NCBI GenBank assembly: GCA_947472115.1
Contig: CANIZU010000054.1
Coordinates: forward strand, 1 to 10,130
Source: Flavobacteriales bacterium
GTDB taxonomy: Bacteria; Bacteroidota; Bacteroidia; NS11-12g; UBA955
DNA length: 10,130 nt
Direction of reading: 5' to 3'
A model generated the notes under the pieces. That model saw only the letters and a list, made by a program, of their open reading frames with translations. It ran no database searches and had not been told where the DNA came from. Within the stretch, counting starts at the first letter, position 1; each line of letters starts with the position of its first letter. Made by a program: the position numbers and the translations under genes. Shown one piece after another: positions 1-5,885 of the stretch.

Positions 1-537
1 TTAAAACGATTTCAGTCGTTTGTGCATCGAACATTGAATGGCGAGGATGTGGTATCGATGATTTCATTTTTTAGGCAGCATTATCAGACTGCGCTGAGTT
101 TGGAGGATTTGTTTTTTACGACAGCTGTTCTACAGGCGCCAATTGGGACTCATGTTCACGAGGCACTTGTGGCTTTTCAATTGGCTTGGGCGGCTTTTCC
201 GCATGAAAGAAGAACCGACAAACACTTGGCATCGCCATTAAAGGGCAGCGCTTGTAAACGCTTGAATATGTATTTTCGGTGGATGGTGCGAAAAAAATCT
301 CCGGTGGATTTTGGCATTTGGTCTAAAGTATCGATGTCTGAGTTATTGTGTCCGCTCGACGTCCATGTGCAACGCATCGCCATTGAAATGGGTTTGTTAG
401 TTCGCGATAAGTCAGATTGGCAGTCGTGTATGGAATTGACCGACAGATTGCGGGAGTTTCGACCTCACGACCCCGTTTTTTATGACTACGCCCTGTTTGG
501 CATTGGTGTTGCTAAAATGAAAGAAATTATCCGTTAA
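1..537 (+). CDS. DUF2400 / TIGR02757 family protein, 5' end cut by window edge
   Basis: The reading frame is open from base 1 and ends with TAA at 535-537, so this is the C-terminal 178 residues of a longer protein; the GTG at 22 is probably internal. I recognise the DUF2400 (TIGR02757) family, common in Bacteroidota and usually around 250 residues, from conserved stretches: FVHRTLNG at the visible N-terminus, SPLKGSACKRLNMYFRWMVR, VDFGIW, CPLDVHVQRIA and the terminal YDYALFGIG. The biochemical role is not known to me. LDVHVQR resembles the catalytic-Asp segment (VDTHVxR) of HhH-GPD DNA glycosylases, and KGSACKR could correspond to their helix-hairpin-helix/lysine segment; this is inference only. 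The next gene, thioredoxin, begins 44 bases downstream on the same strand. Family assignment is confident, function is not. Confidence 0.85.
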   Translation, partial: LKRFQSFVHRTLNGEDVVSMISFFRQHYQTALSLEDLFFTTAVLQAPIGTHVHEALVAFQLAWAAFPHERRTDKHLASPLKGSACKRLNMYFRWMVRKKSPVDFGIWSKVSMSELLCPLDVHVQRIAIEMGLLVRDKSDWQSCMELTDRLREFRPHDPVFYDYALFGIGVAKMKEIIR

Positions 538-581
538 CCCGTAGAAATTTCATAAATTCGTAATAATAAAAAATCAGCAAA

Positions 582-899
582 ATGGCAGAAAAATTCACTA
601 GCAGTAACTTCACTGAAGTTGTATTGCAATCAGACAAACCCGTATTGGTAGATTTTTGGGCAGAATGGTGTGGTCCTTGCCGCATGATCGGTCCAATGGT
701 CGATGAACTTTCAAATGAATATGCAGGCAAAGCAGTCATTGGCAAATTGAACGTGGATGAAAATCCGGATATTTCAATGACCTACGGTGTGCGCAGTATT
801 CCTACTTTATTAATTTTCAAAAATGGTCAATTGGTTGATAAAATCGTAGGCGCAGTTCCAAAACAGAACATTGCATCTAAAATCGAGGCTCAATTGTAA
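582..899 (+). CDS. trxA: Thioredoxin
   Basis: A 105-residue cytoplasmic thioredoxin of normal length. It carries the redox-active WCGPC motif at residues 29-33, preceded by the usual VLVDFWAEW strand, and the cis-proline loop SIPT with Pro74 facing the active site. The C-terminal part contains the expected FKNGQLVDKIVGA. There is no signal peptide, so it is expected to reduce disulfides of cytoplasmic proteins such as ribonucleotide reductase or peroxiredoxins, being recharged by thioredoxin reductase (family knowledge; that gene is not in the window). The ATG at 582 fits the family N-terminus, where residues start only a few positions before the first strand. An intrinsic terminator lies 14 bases after the stop codon, so the transcript probably ends here. 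No strong promoter is evident in the 44-base gap upstream. Confidence 0.97.
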   Translation: MAEKFTSSNFTEVVLQSDKPVLVDFWAEWCGPCRMIGPMVDELSNEYAGKAVIGKLNVDENPDISMTYGVRSIPTLLIFKNGQLVDKIVGAVPKQNIASKIEAQL

Positions 900-913
900 T
901 TTGTAAAGACTTG

Positions 914-941
914 AAAAAAGGCCGGCTCGCCGGCCTTTTTT
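914..941 (+). terminator. Rho-independent terminator after trxA
   Basis: Six A residues (914-919) and GGCCGG (920-925) pair with CCGGCC (930-935) and six T residues (936-941), around a CTCG loop at 926-929. The result is a 12-bp stem with a very stable GC core and a U-tract on the plus strand. Because the A and T runs are symmetrical, it could in principle act in both directions, but no minus-strand gene ends here. It separates trxA from the DUF58 gene. Confidence 0.92.
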
Positions 942-1009
942 ATGACTCCTACACCACATAAACGTACTCAAAAAGTAAGGCATTTCAAATTCCTCAAGCG
1001 TTACCTTCC

Positions 1010-1936
1010 GTGCTACTCGAAGAAATCCAATCCTACTCAAATTTTGAACTCTTGGCAAATGCCGCCAAGGAAGGATTCATTGCGGGTCTGCACAAAAGTC
1101 CTTTTAGAGGATTTTCGGTAGAGTTTGCGGAACACCGCCCCTACAACCCAGGGGAAAGTGTAAAGAATATTGATTGGAAGTTGTTGGCTAGAACCGACAA
1201 AAAATACATCAAGCAGTTTGACGAGGAGACGAATTTAAAGGCCCACATCTGGCTCGACACCTCAGTCAGCATGCGGTTTCCCGAGAAATTGGAATCGAAA
1301 CTGAAATTCGGAACCCTAACGTCGGCTGTGATTGGGGGCCTTTTACAACAGCAAAAAGACAGTTTCTCGTTAGGACTTTTTAATGAAAATGGATTCTATC
1401 AAAGAAGTGCTTGCAAAAGTACAAGAGGTCATTTCCAGCAGCAGTTGGCGGCACTCAGCCCACTTTGGATGAATGAAAAATCCACGCAAAAAATAGCGAA
1501 TCCACCGACAAATCAAACATTAGAGGAAGCCATATTAAACGTTGGTCGACGTCAATTGGTAGTAATATTGAGCGATTTTTTGTGGGGACCGGCCGAGGCG
1601 ACAGCCGAGGCCTCCTTCTGGAAATATATGGCCATGCTCAGATTTCAAAAATGTGAAGTCTTGCTAATACAAATCCAACACGAAGAACAAGAGCTTAACC
1701 TAGATTTTGCATCGGGCAATCGCCCTATTAAATTTATGGATTTAGAAACAAATGAATCCATCAAACTACAACCCGATGAAATTCAACTGGCCTACAAAAA
1801 AATTGAATCGAAACGAAATAAGCAATTCAACGACCAGTGTATTCAGTTGGGAATAGATTCATTCATCGCTGATGTATCAAAGCCCATTGAGCAAGCACTC
1901 ACAGCTTTCTTCGTCAAACGCTCAAAACTCCATTAA
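1010..1936 (+). CDS. DUF58 / von Willebrand A-like protein
   Basis: A 308-residue protein of the DUF58 family. The family core is visible as SPFRGFSVEFAEHRPYNPGE (residues 30-49) followed by VKNIDWKLLARTDKKYIKQF (51-70). A vWA-like fold follows: DTSVS at 83-87 matches the MIDAS metal-binding pattern DxSxS, and VVILSDF at 184-190 is a later core strand with an acidic residue. There is no signal peptide or membrane segment, so it is cytoplasmic as seen. DUF58 proteins usually sit beside a MoxR-type AAA ATPase and membrane-anchored vWA proteins (aerotolerance-type clusters); neither partner is in the window. The start is doubtful: GTG at 1010 is the only ordinary start codon after the in-frame stop at 959-961, yet relatives tend to begin about ten residues earlier. 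The stop overlaps that of convergent pyrC. Confidence 0.87.
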   Translation: MLLEEIQSYSNFELLANAAKEGFIAGLHKSPFRGFSVEFAEHRPYNPGESVKNIDWKLLARTDKKYIKQFDEETNLKAHIWLDTSVSMRFPEKLESKLKFGTLTSAVIGGLLQQQKDSFSLGLFNENGFYQRSACKSTRGHFQQQLAALSPLWMNEKSTQKIANPPTNQTLEEAILNVGRRQLVVILSDFLWGPAEATAEASFWKYMAMLRFQKCEVLLIQIQHEEQELNLDFASGNRPIKFMDLETNESIKLQPDEIQLAYKKIESKRNKQFNDQCIQLGIDSFIADVSKPIEQALTAFFVKRSKLH

Positions 1937-1946
1937 CCGCGGTTAA
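1933..1946. repeat. Perfect 14-bp palindrome spanning two convergent stop codons
   Basis: TTAACCGCGGTTAA reads identically on both strands. It contains the TAA stop of the plus-strand DUF58 gene (1934-1936) and the TAA stop of minus-strand pyrC (1933-1935), together with the last three pyrC codons (Asn-Arg-Gly). The flanking bases (A at 1932 and A at 1947) do not extend the symmetry. With no loop, it is a poor RNA terminator. Confidence 0.9.
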
Positions 1947-3264
1947 AAAGCAATCGCTGAGGATTGTAGTTTTCCGTCAACCCGCCATCGTACCCCAACA
2001 CCCCATTCACCCACACCTTTTCCGGTTGATACGTAAACTGATGTCCTTCCAAGGGCGACCAACCGCATTTGTAAAGTAGATCAGATTTATTCACTGCACG
2101 ATCGTTCTTACCTAACATCACAATATCGGCAGCATAACCTTCCCTCAGGTACCCTCTATTGTTGATTTGATACAAAATCGCTGGATTGTGACACATTTTC
2201 TCTACCATTCTTTCGATGCTTATTTTTCCCGCAACTACATAGTCCATCATCAATGAAAGAGCATGCTGCACCAATGGCAAACCTGATGGCGACTGGGCAT
2301 ATTTACCCTGTTTCTCTTCCCAAGTGTGCGGCGCATGGTCTGTCGCAATCACATCAAACCGATCGTCTAGTAAAGCAGCCCACAATGCAGCGCGATCCGT
2401 TTCGGTCTTAATGGCAGGATTGCACTTAATCAAGTTACCCAATGTCTCATAATCACGATCCGAGAAATGCAAATGATGCACACAAACTTCAGCAGTGATT
2501 TTCTTCTCAGAAAGTGGAATATCATTTCTAAAAAGGTGTGTTTCTTTCTCCGATGTAATATGAAGGATATGCAATCGTGCATTGTGTTTCTTTGCCAACT
2601 CCATGGCGTAAGAAGAAGACAAATAACAAGCCTCGGCATCGCGAATGATTGGATGCTGATTCGGCGGAATAGCCTCACCAAAAGTTGCCACTGCATCCGC
2701 AAATCTAGATTTTACACGCGTTTCATTTTCACAATGGGTAGCAATTAGGATTGGGCAATGGGCAAAAAGCCCTTCGAGTGCATGGGGTTGGTCAACAAGC
2801 ATATCACCCGTACTGCTTCCCATGAAAATTTTCACACCACAAACAGTATTCGGATTCACTTTTTTGATTTCTTCCAAATTGTGATTGGTAGCACCCAAAT
2901 AAAATGAATAATTAACCGCTGAATTTGCTGCACCCAAAGCGTACTTTTCTTCCAACAAGAAATTGGTCACCGTTTGTGGATTCACATTGGGCATCTCCAT
3001 GTAGGAAGTGGTCCCTCCAGCCAATGCGGCACGACTTTCAGTAAAAATCGATGCTTTGTGTGTCAATCCAGGCTCGCGAAAATGAACTTGATCATCAATA
3101 ACACCAGGAAGAACAAATGAACCATTGGCATCTACAACATCAGCATTGTTTGTGTCAATATGACTGTCTATACGTTGAATTAATCCGTCTTGAAATAACA
3201 AATCACCCTCAAACACTCGATTGTCTGAAACGATCCTCGCATTTTTTATTACTGTTTTTCCCAT
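1933..3264 (-). CDS. pyrC: Dihydroorotase
   Basis: A 443-residue amidohydrolase-superfamily enzyme matching the dihydroorotase pyrC_multi group, which interconverts N-carbamoyl-aspartate and dihydroorotate in pyrimidine synthesis. Visible landmarks are VLPGVIDDQVHFREPG (51-66), GGTTSYMEMPN (83-93), GVKIFMGSSTG with Lys145 in the position of the carboxylated lysine of related hydantoinases (143-153), THCE with metal ligand His177, LHILH with His235, and IATDHAPH (306-313) with the catalytic Asp309. The first histidine of the usual HxH metal motif is Gln59 here (DDQVH). I recall this DQVHFREPG form in other Bacteroidota dihydroorotases, so it may be a lineage trait, but I cannot verify that. 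Start is the ATG at 3264, with a TAnnTTTG element just upstream. The gene lies 52 bases downstream of the T9SS protein gene and converges on the DUF58 gene. Confidence 0.95.
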   Translation of the reverse strand: MGKTVIKNARIVSDNRVFEGDLLFQDGLIQRIDSHIDTNNADVVDANGSFVLPGVIDDQVHFREPGLTHKASIFTESRAALAGGTTSYMEMPNVNPQTVTNFLLEEKYALGAANSAVNYSFYLGATNHNLEEIKKVNPNTVCGVKIFMGSSTGDMLVDQPHALEGLFAHCPILIATHCENETRVKSRFADAVATFGEAIPPNQHPIIRDAEACYLSSSYAMELAKKHNARLHILHITSEKETHLFRNDIPLSEKKITAEVCVHHLHFSDRDYETLGNLIKCNPAIKTETDRAALWAALLDDRFDVIATDHAPHTWEEKQGKYAQSPSGLPLVQHALSLMMDYVVAGKISIERMVEKMCHNPAILYQINNRGYLREGYAADIVMLGKNDRAVNKSDLLYKCGWSPLEGHQFTYQPEKVWVNGVLGYDGGLTENYNPQRLLFNRG

Positions 3265-3268
3265 ACCT

Positions 3269-3302
3269 CAAAATTACTAACTCGAAAACCCTCACATTCA
3301 AA
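3269..3302 (-). promoter_or_regulatory. Putative pyrC promoter (Bacteroidota type)
   Basis: On the minus strand, TAATTTTG (3276-3269) fits the Bacteroidota -7 consensus TAnnTTTG exactly. A TTTG at 3302-3299 lies 22 bases upstream, within the range reported for the -33 element. The -7 element ends only four bases before the ATG, so the predicted transcript start falls at or next to the start codon. Such short motifs can occur by chance in AT-rich DNA. Confidence 0.5.
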
Positions 3303-3320
3303 TAGGGATAATTACCCTAT
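3302..3320. repeat. Small inverted repeat at the end of the T9SS protein gene
   Basis: ATAGGG (3302-3307) and CCCTAT (3315-3320) form a 6-bp stem around a 7-base loop. The right arm contains the TAG stop of the T9SS protein gene (3317-3319). On the minus strand it is followed by TTTG rather than a proper U-tract, so it is at best a weak terminator or mRNA 3'-end stabiliser. Confidence 0.4.
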
Positions 3321-5806
3321 CGAAGCAATGTGAAATTTCCCTGCAACGAACGTTTCTCATTATCACAACCAATCCAATAGGCCATGAAAATATACACCCC
3401 TTCCGCTGCGGGCTTCCCGTTGATATTGCCATCCCAATTCATATCTGGATTGGTGAATTCTGCAATTTTCTCACCCCAACGATTGAATAATTTCACATTA
3501 TACAACGACCCTTTCACCATATATTGGTTCATCGGATACATATCATTTCGTCCATCGCCGTTTGGCGTAAACGCATTAGGCATGAAAATAATTGATGGGA
3601 ACGCATCTTTTCGCTTATTCAAATTCACAGAATCGCGATTTACACAACCCTCTGGATCTTTGACTTTCACCCAATACAAACCACTATCGTAACCAATGAT
3701 CTTTTGCGATGTCGCTCCCGTATTCCATAGATACGAAATCATTCCCGGTCCGGCATCCAAGGTTGGCGTCTCAGACAAACACAGTGATGTATCAGGCCCC
3801 AAATTCACGATGGGATTGGGAAACAACTTCACTTCAATGGAATCTTTTTCTGGACAGCCATTAGAGTTATGCAATTCAACGACAACTTTTCCCGGTGTGG
3901 TTAATCGAAATACGGGGCCCGTAACTTCTTTGTTCCAAACAACTTGAGTCACATTTGGCAGAGTGATCGTCAATGTGGTATCTATCTTCTCACAATACCT
4001 CAGATCCTTACCCATTTTAAACTCGTTTGGGAAATTCTTTATGACAAAAGAATCTCTGGTAGAGCATAGCCCAACCGTCACCTTTACCCAATACAAGCCG
4101 GGCGCTGAAATATTTGATGTTCTTCCCGATGCGCCATCGCTCCAAACAACGGTAGTATTTCCTCCTGTATTGATCTTTGAATCGAATGTCACCAACACTG
4201 AAGGGCAAACTGTAGTATCCCTAACATCAACCTTAACAGGGCTATATTGAGAAACCGTCACTGAATCCAAAGATTTACATTTATTTACTGTCTCACCGAT
4301 CAAATAGTATTTGCCCGTCTTCTTGACATTTGTAATTCTTGTGGTTGCACCCGTACTCCAAGTGTATTTAGCCATTCCCGGGGCTCCATAAATATCTCTA
4401 TTGATTTGATCATTGCTACAAATGGTAGTATCACCCTGTGCATTAACGATCGCCCTGTCTATGGTGATTTTCATTGAATCCCGCCAATAACAAATCTTAG
4501 AATAGACATCCAAATAAATCCATCCTTCCAATTTGGTAATGATTGAATCTGTTGTTTGGCCCGTGCTCCATTTATATGCCTCTGCCTTAATATTCGACTT
4601 CAATTTCACTGAGCCGCCAGGACAAATAATCGTATCGGCTGGCAACTTAGGTTTCAATGGTTCAACTACAGTTACATAGGCTACAAAACTATCCAAACAT
4701 TTATTCTTATAGGCATAAAGCTTCACTTTGAACTTCCCGGCATGCGGAAAAGTATAGGTAGGACTCGGCAAATTCGATGTGTCGGTCTTTAAACTATCTA
4801 TACCAAAGTCCCAATGATATCGCTGGGCCGAAGTGCTCTTGTTTTGAAACTTATACTGATATCCGCAGATAAATGTTGGCACAAAATACGATGCCACAAC
4901 ATCAATCACGCAACTCTGCACATTGAATTGATAATCCCTCCGCGTTGTACCAATCAATTGACCTTTTCGGTATTCCTTCACCAAAATCCCAACAACAAAT
5001 TGACCTGTTTTTGTAGGTGTTAACGTCAAATAGCCTGTCTTAGAATCGATTTGCAACGGAGGATTGCCATTGATTGGATTGGTATCAATATAACCAGCGC
5101 CCCAAGTGATTTGAGAAAAAGGAGGCATTTGCAAGTCCCCATTAGCTCCTTGGTCTGGTCGTGGGGCATTAGTTGTCCCACCAGTATAAGGTCTAAACAA
5201 TTCATAAACCAAACTATCACCATCATCGTCAGTTGCACTGTGGTCAAATTTTAACGGCGTATTGGTACACAAAAAATTAGGGGGCAACTCCTTAAATACC
5301 GCTGAATTGTTCTCTTTTTTGTTCGATAAAGTCCTTGCATCAGGAATCAATGTCCAATAGTTAGCACCTGTCCCACCTGGATCCACTAAATTATTGATTG
5401 AACCATTTCTACAACAGCGCTGAAAGGAGATATAATATCCTCCGGTTATGGGAGGCAATGTAAAAGTAACTTCATACCAGTATTGATCTACGCAAGCGTT
5501 GGGCGCCTGAACAATGCAATTGTAATTGGTTTTTACTACTCGTTTGGGACCTTGGCGACTGACTTGTTTTGGATACCCTCCAATCATATTGCGCGTTTGG
5601 CCATTAAATACGCCGATGTAAGCGGTAGCATCTGACTGAATTGCGCTAGGGTTACCATTCTGACAATCGATATAAAGATCTAAACGGATTTTATATTGGT
5701 TATTTCCCAAATACTTATAGCCCATCTCGCCACCCACAATATGCGTACTTTTCGCCGTACCAAACAGCAAACATAATAGCACGAAAAAAGTGTAGCGTAT
5801 TTTCAC
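3317..5806 (-). CDS. Secreted PKD/Ig-repeat protein with type B T9SS sorting domain
   Basis: An 829-residue exported protein. Residues 1-20 form a signal peptide (basic start, hydrophobic core, likely cleavage after AKS). Next comes the HIVGGEMGYKYLGNNQYKI region typical of large Bacteroidota surface proteins (about 21-300), including an adjacent Cys pair in FQRCCRNG and an acidic DDDGDS loop. A PKD domain follows (about 303-383: YHWDFG, PTYTFPHAGKFKVKL), then five tandem Ig-like repeats (391-729), then the gliding-motility-associated C-terminal domain (about 737-829: MPNAFTPNGDGRND, FNRWGEKI, WDGNINGKPAAEGVYIF, ending GNFTLLR). That domain directs secretion through the type IX system across the outer membrane. 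The ligand is unknown; adhesion or a matrix role is inferred from the architecture. Translation starts at GTG 5806, the only ordinary start after the in-frame TGA at 5830-5828. No PorP/SprF-like partner gene is adjacent. Confidence 0.93.
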   Translation of the reverse strand: MKIRYTFFVLLCLLFGTAKSTHIVGGEMGYKYLGNNQYKIRLDLYIDCQNGNPSAIQSDATAYIGVFNGQTRNMIGGYPKQVSRQGPKRVVKTNYNCIVQAPNACVDQYWYEVTFTLPPITGGYYISFQRCCRNGSINNLVDPGGTGANYWTLIPDARTLSNKKENNSAVFKELPPNFLCTNTPLKFDHSATDDDGDSLVYELFRPYTGGTTNAPRPDQGANGDLQMPPFSQITWGAGYIDTNPINGNPPLQIDSKTGYLTLTPTKTGQFVVGILVKEYRKGQLIGTTRRDYQFNVQSCVIDVVASYFVPTFICGYQYKFQNKSTSAQRYHWDFGIDSLKTDTSNLPSPTYTFPHAGKFKVKLYAYKNKCLDSFVAYVTVVEPLKPKLPADTIICPGGSVKLKSNIKAEAYKWSTGQTTDSIITKLEGWIYLDVYSKICYWRDSMKITIDRAIVNAQGDTTICSNDQINRDIYGAPGMAKYTWSTGATTRITNVKKTGKYYLIGETVNKCKSLDSVTVSQYSPVKVDVRDTTVCPSVLVTFDSKINTGGNTTVVWSDGASGRTSNISAPGLYWVKVTVGLCSTRDSFVIKNFPNEFKMGKDLRYCEKIDTTLTITLPNVTQVVWNKEVTGPVFRLTTPGKVVVELHNSNGCPEKDSIEVKLFPNPIVNLGPDTSLCLSETPTLDAGPGMISYLWNTGATSQKIIGYDSGLYWVKVKDPEGCVNRDSVNLNKRKDAFPSIIFMPNAFTPNGDGRNDMYPMNQYMVKGSLYNVKLFNRWGEKIAEFTNPDMNWDGNINGKPAAEGVYIFMAYWIGCDNEKRSLQGNFTLLR
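3320..3598 (-). other. Gliding-motility-associated C-terminal domain (type B T9SS signal)
   Basis: Residues 737-829 of the secreted protein fit the TIGR04131 pattern: PNAFTPNGDGRND, then KLFNRWGEKI, then WDGNINGKP, then GVYIF, ending in GNFTLLR. Known type B proteins such as SprB need a SprF/PorP-like outer-membrane partner; whether this one does is inference. Confidence 0.92.
3620..4636 (-). repeat. Five tandem Ig-like repeats, about 70 residues each
   Basis: Repeats begin near residues 391, 459, 530, 600 and 672, a period of 68-72. The shared pattern is DTxxC, then a W(S/N)(T/D)G(A/Q)(T/S) turn (WSTGQT, WSTGAT, WSDGAS, WNTGAT), then G-hydrophobic-YWVKV, then a second Cys and RDS. The fourth copy is the most diverged: it has WNKEV instead of the WxTG turn. 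Each copy keeps two cysteines that could form a disulfide. The repeats are divergent at DNA level, so recent slippage is unlikely. Confidence 0.85.
4658..4900 (-). other. PKD domain of the secreted protein
   Basis: Residues about 303-383 show the PKD hallmark order: YHWDFG, a loop with SNLPSPTYTF, then GKFKVKLYA, and a final strand FVAYVTVV. PKD domains are common spacer or binding modules in extracellular proteins. Confidence 0.75.
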
Positions 5807-5811
5807 TAATT

Positions 5812-5819
5812 CAAAAATA
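5812..5819 (-). promoter_or_regulatory. Possible -7 element of the T9SS protein gene
   Basis: TATTTTTG on the minus strand (5819-5812) matches TAnnTTTG and lies five bases before the GTG start. No TTTG at the usual spacing is seen; the only nearby one (5836-5833) is 13 bases away, which is too close. In such an AT-rich gap this may be chance. Confidence 0.3.
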
Positions 5820-5837
5820 ACAAAATATCAAGCAAAG

Positions 5838-5856
5838 AGTTGTCGGATTGACAACT
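5838..5856 (-). terminator. Hairpin after the phosphoribosyltransferase gene, weak terminator candidate
   Basis: AGTTGTC (5838-5844) and GACAACT (5850-5856) form a perfect 7-bp stem with a 5-base loop, 29 bases beyond the phosphoribosyltransferase stop. On the minus strand the hairpin is followed by CTTTGCTTG, an imperfect U-rich stretch. It could end the rseP-hscB-phosphoribosyltransferase transcript, or act as an operator upstream of the T9SS protein gene. Confidence 0.4.
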
Positions 5857-5885
5857 AAATTACAATTGAGAACCTAAATTATTAA

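Noticed and set aside
553..560. TAAATTCG upstream of trxA as a -7 promoter element
   Set aside because: One mismatch to TAnnTTTG and no TTTG or TTG at the right distance upstream; in AT-rich DNA this is expected by chance.
1592..1613. Short direct repeat GCCGAGGC within the DUF58 gene
   Set aside because: Two 8-base copies encoding Ala-Glu-Ala; consistent with codon reuse and without further structure.
1950..1973. CAATC-GATTG hairpin followed by TTTT as a terminator for the DUF58 gene
   Set aside because: The stem is only five base pairs plus a wobble, the T-run is offset by two bases, and it lies inside the pyrC coding sequence; too weak to call.
2430..2748. Open frames of about 90 codons on both strands inside pyrC
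   Set aside because: They lie fully within a well-supported gene, have no recognisable family features and look like shadow frames.
3303..3311. TAGGGATAA resembles the first half of the I-SceI homing endonuclease site
   Set aside because: Only the first nine bases agree and the rest of the 18-bp site does not; it is part of a small inverted repeat at a gene end.
3384..4250. Several plus-strand open frames opposite the T9SS protein gene
   Set aside because: Their composition reflects the complement of the repeat-rich coding strand; no independent start signals or family motifs are seen.
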